From NCBI GenBank assembly GCA_021802185.1, contig JAKAAV010000138.1:1-6510 (forward strand): a stretch of 6,510 nucleotides of DNA, written 5' to 3'. Of this stretch, positions 5,826-6,510 are shown one piece after another. The DNA is from Chloroflexota bacterium (GTDB lineage: Bacteria > Chloroflexota > Limnocylindria > Limnocylindrales > CSP1-4). Within the stretch, counting starts at the first letter, position 1. The number at the start of each line of letters is the position of its first letter. The notes beneath the pieces are model-generated. The model was not told the DNA's origin and made no database searches. It saw only the letters and a list, made by a program, of their open reading frames with translations. The translations under genes and the position numbers were made by a program.

Positions 5826-6510
5826 TCAGCGCTCGAGTGTCCGAATCCCGAGCGCGGTGGCCATCGGGCCCGCGAGCGCGAGGATGTCCTCGGGCAGCAG
5901 GCCCAACCCCGAAAGCCCCGCGACACCCCCGAGCCCCTCGAGCTCGCAGTGGCGGATCACCGACCGTGCAAAGCGGGCCTGCGAGAACGTCGCCCGGCGC
6001 AGGTCGCACTCCTCGAACGCCACGGACGACCCCTCGACGCCCTCGAAGTCGGCGTCGGCGAGGAGACAGCGCCGGAACGTGACGCGCTGCAGCCGTGCGA
6101 ACCGGAACGACGACAGGTCGAGCCGGCAACCCTCGAACAGCACGTCGGTGAGGATGCCGCCACCCCACGAGAGGCCCGTCAGCCGCGAGCCGCGGATCGC
6201 GACGCGGACGAGCGACGGGTCGCGCACCGCCAGGTTGGCCAGGTTCGACGCCCGGATCTCGCAATCCGCGAACAGGAGCCTGACGCATTCGACCCCCGAG
6301 AGGTCGAGGCCGTCGAGCGCGCAGCTGTCGAACTCGAGCGTCGAGACTGCCGTGCCCGGCACGCTCCAGCCCTCGGCCCGGATGCCGCGCCACGTCGTGT
6401 CGGGCAGCGCGGCCGCGTCGGGCGGATCGACGTGCGCGAGCGCGCGGGGCAATCGCGGCGGCGCCGGGCGTCGCGGCGCGAACGGGTCGGGTTCCGTTTT
6501 CGGCGTCTCC
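5826..6510 (-). CDS. Pentapeptide-repeat protein (5' partial)
   Basis: The frame is open from the stop at 5826 to the window edge, giving 227 visible residues. A TTG at 6452 could be called as a start, but it has no ribosome site, and the 19 codons before it (ETPKTEPDPFAPRRPAPPR) are GC3-rich and protein-like with no start codon, so the true start lies beyond 6510. Counting from the TTG, residues 38-172 split into 27 consecutive five-residue units with Leu, Phe, Ile, Val or Trp at the fourth position in nearly all and mostly small or aliphatic residues (Ala, Cys, Ser, Val, Leu) two before it. That is the right-handed quadrilateral beta helix, here about seven coils. A hydrophobic C-terminal stretch (173-204) may cap the helix or make dimers. 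Such proteins act as scaffolds; some (MfpA, Qnr) mimic DNA and bind gyrase, but nothing here proves that role. It lies 130 bp upstream of the SIMPL gene on the same strand. Confidence 0.9.
   Translation of the reverse strand, partial: ETPKTEPDPFAPRRPAPPRLPRALAHVDPPDAAALPDTTWRGIRAEGWSVPGTAVSTLEFDSCALDGLDLSGVECVRLLFADCEIRASNLANLAVRDPSLVRVAIRGSRLTGLSWGGGILTDVLFEGCRLDLSSFRFARLQRVTFRRCLLADADFEGVEGSSVAFEECDLRRATFSQARFARSVIRHCELEGLGGVAGLSGLGLLPEDILALAGPMATALGIRTLER

Noticed and set aside
5696..5926. Extended N-terminus for the SIMPL protein
   Set aside because: It would overlap the pentapeptide gene and bury the signal peptide inside the protein; the GGAGGA site supports the ATG at 5695.
4430..6082. 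Long + strand frame of 550 codons over the right-hand block
   Set aside because: It overlaps the orphan membrane gene in another frame and is antisense to the SIMPL and pentapeptide genes; the product is Arg/Pro-rich with no recognisable motif.
5659..6393. - strand frame of 244 codons overlapping the pentapeptide gene
   Set aside because: The alternative frame lacks the five-residue periodicity seen in the true frame and has Arg/Gly/Pro-rich composition.

Overview
This is a 6.5 kb piece of very GC-rich bacterial chromosome. Codon third positions are nearly all G or C, and GTG starts and short intergenic gaps are used. The gene content (a GT4 glycosyltransferase, a MASE1-GAF-GGDEF diguanylate cyclase, a short SIMPL-type secreted protein and a pentapeptide-repeat protein) and the base composition fit a high-GC soil or freshwater Chloroflexota (Limnocylindria-like) or an Actinomycetota. 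The window has no rRNA or other marker gene, so the phylum is an inference.

Left block, + strand, 1-2194: the tail of an unidentified gene (2-169) overlaps by four bases (GTGA) the start of a GT4 glycosyltransferase (166-1428). After 49 bp a HAD-family phosphatase follows (1478-2194) behind a clear AGGAGG site. The three read as one transcription unit, probably for making or recycling a glycan or glycoconjugate; the acceptor and the HAD substrate cannot be read from sequence. The HAD stop codon lies inside the first unit of a three-copy tandem repeat (2185-2260).

Middle block, + strand, 2371-4889: a membrane diguanylate cyclase (MASE1-GAF-GGDEF, 658 aa) with an intact GGEEF signature and a correctly spaced RxxD inhibitory site, but with unusual residues in the DxDHFK..ND stretch. 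About 130 bp later comes a 136-aa membrane protein of unknown function with two conspicuous cysteine motifs.

Right block, - strand, 5012-6510: a pentapeptide-repeat protein (27 nearly unbroken repeats, 5' end outside the window) lies upstream of a secreted short SIMPL-domain protein. A good ECF-sigma-like promoter and a strong Shine-Dalgarno site lie in the 130 bp between them. The two middle and right blocks converge on a 122-bp gap filled mostly by a perfect 20-bp tandem repeat (four full copies plus a decayed fifth).

No mobile element, CRISPR array, tRNA or rRNA was seen. No gap without a gene exceeds 180 bp. The parts most worth follow-up are the two unrelated intergenic tandem arrays, the orphan Cys-motif membrane protein, the compact SIMPL protein with its ECF-like promoter, and the odd cyclase active-site stretch. 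I do not see a clearly new multi-gene system here.
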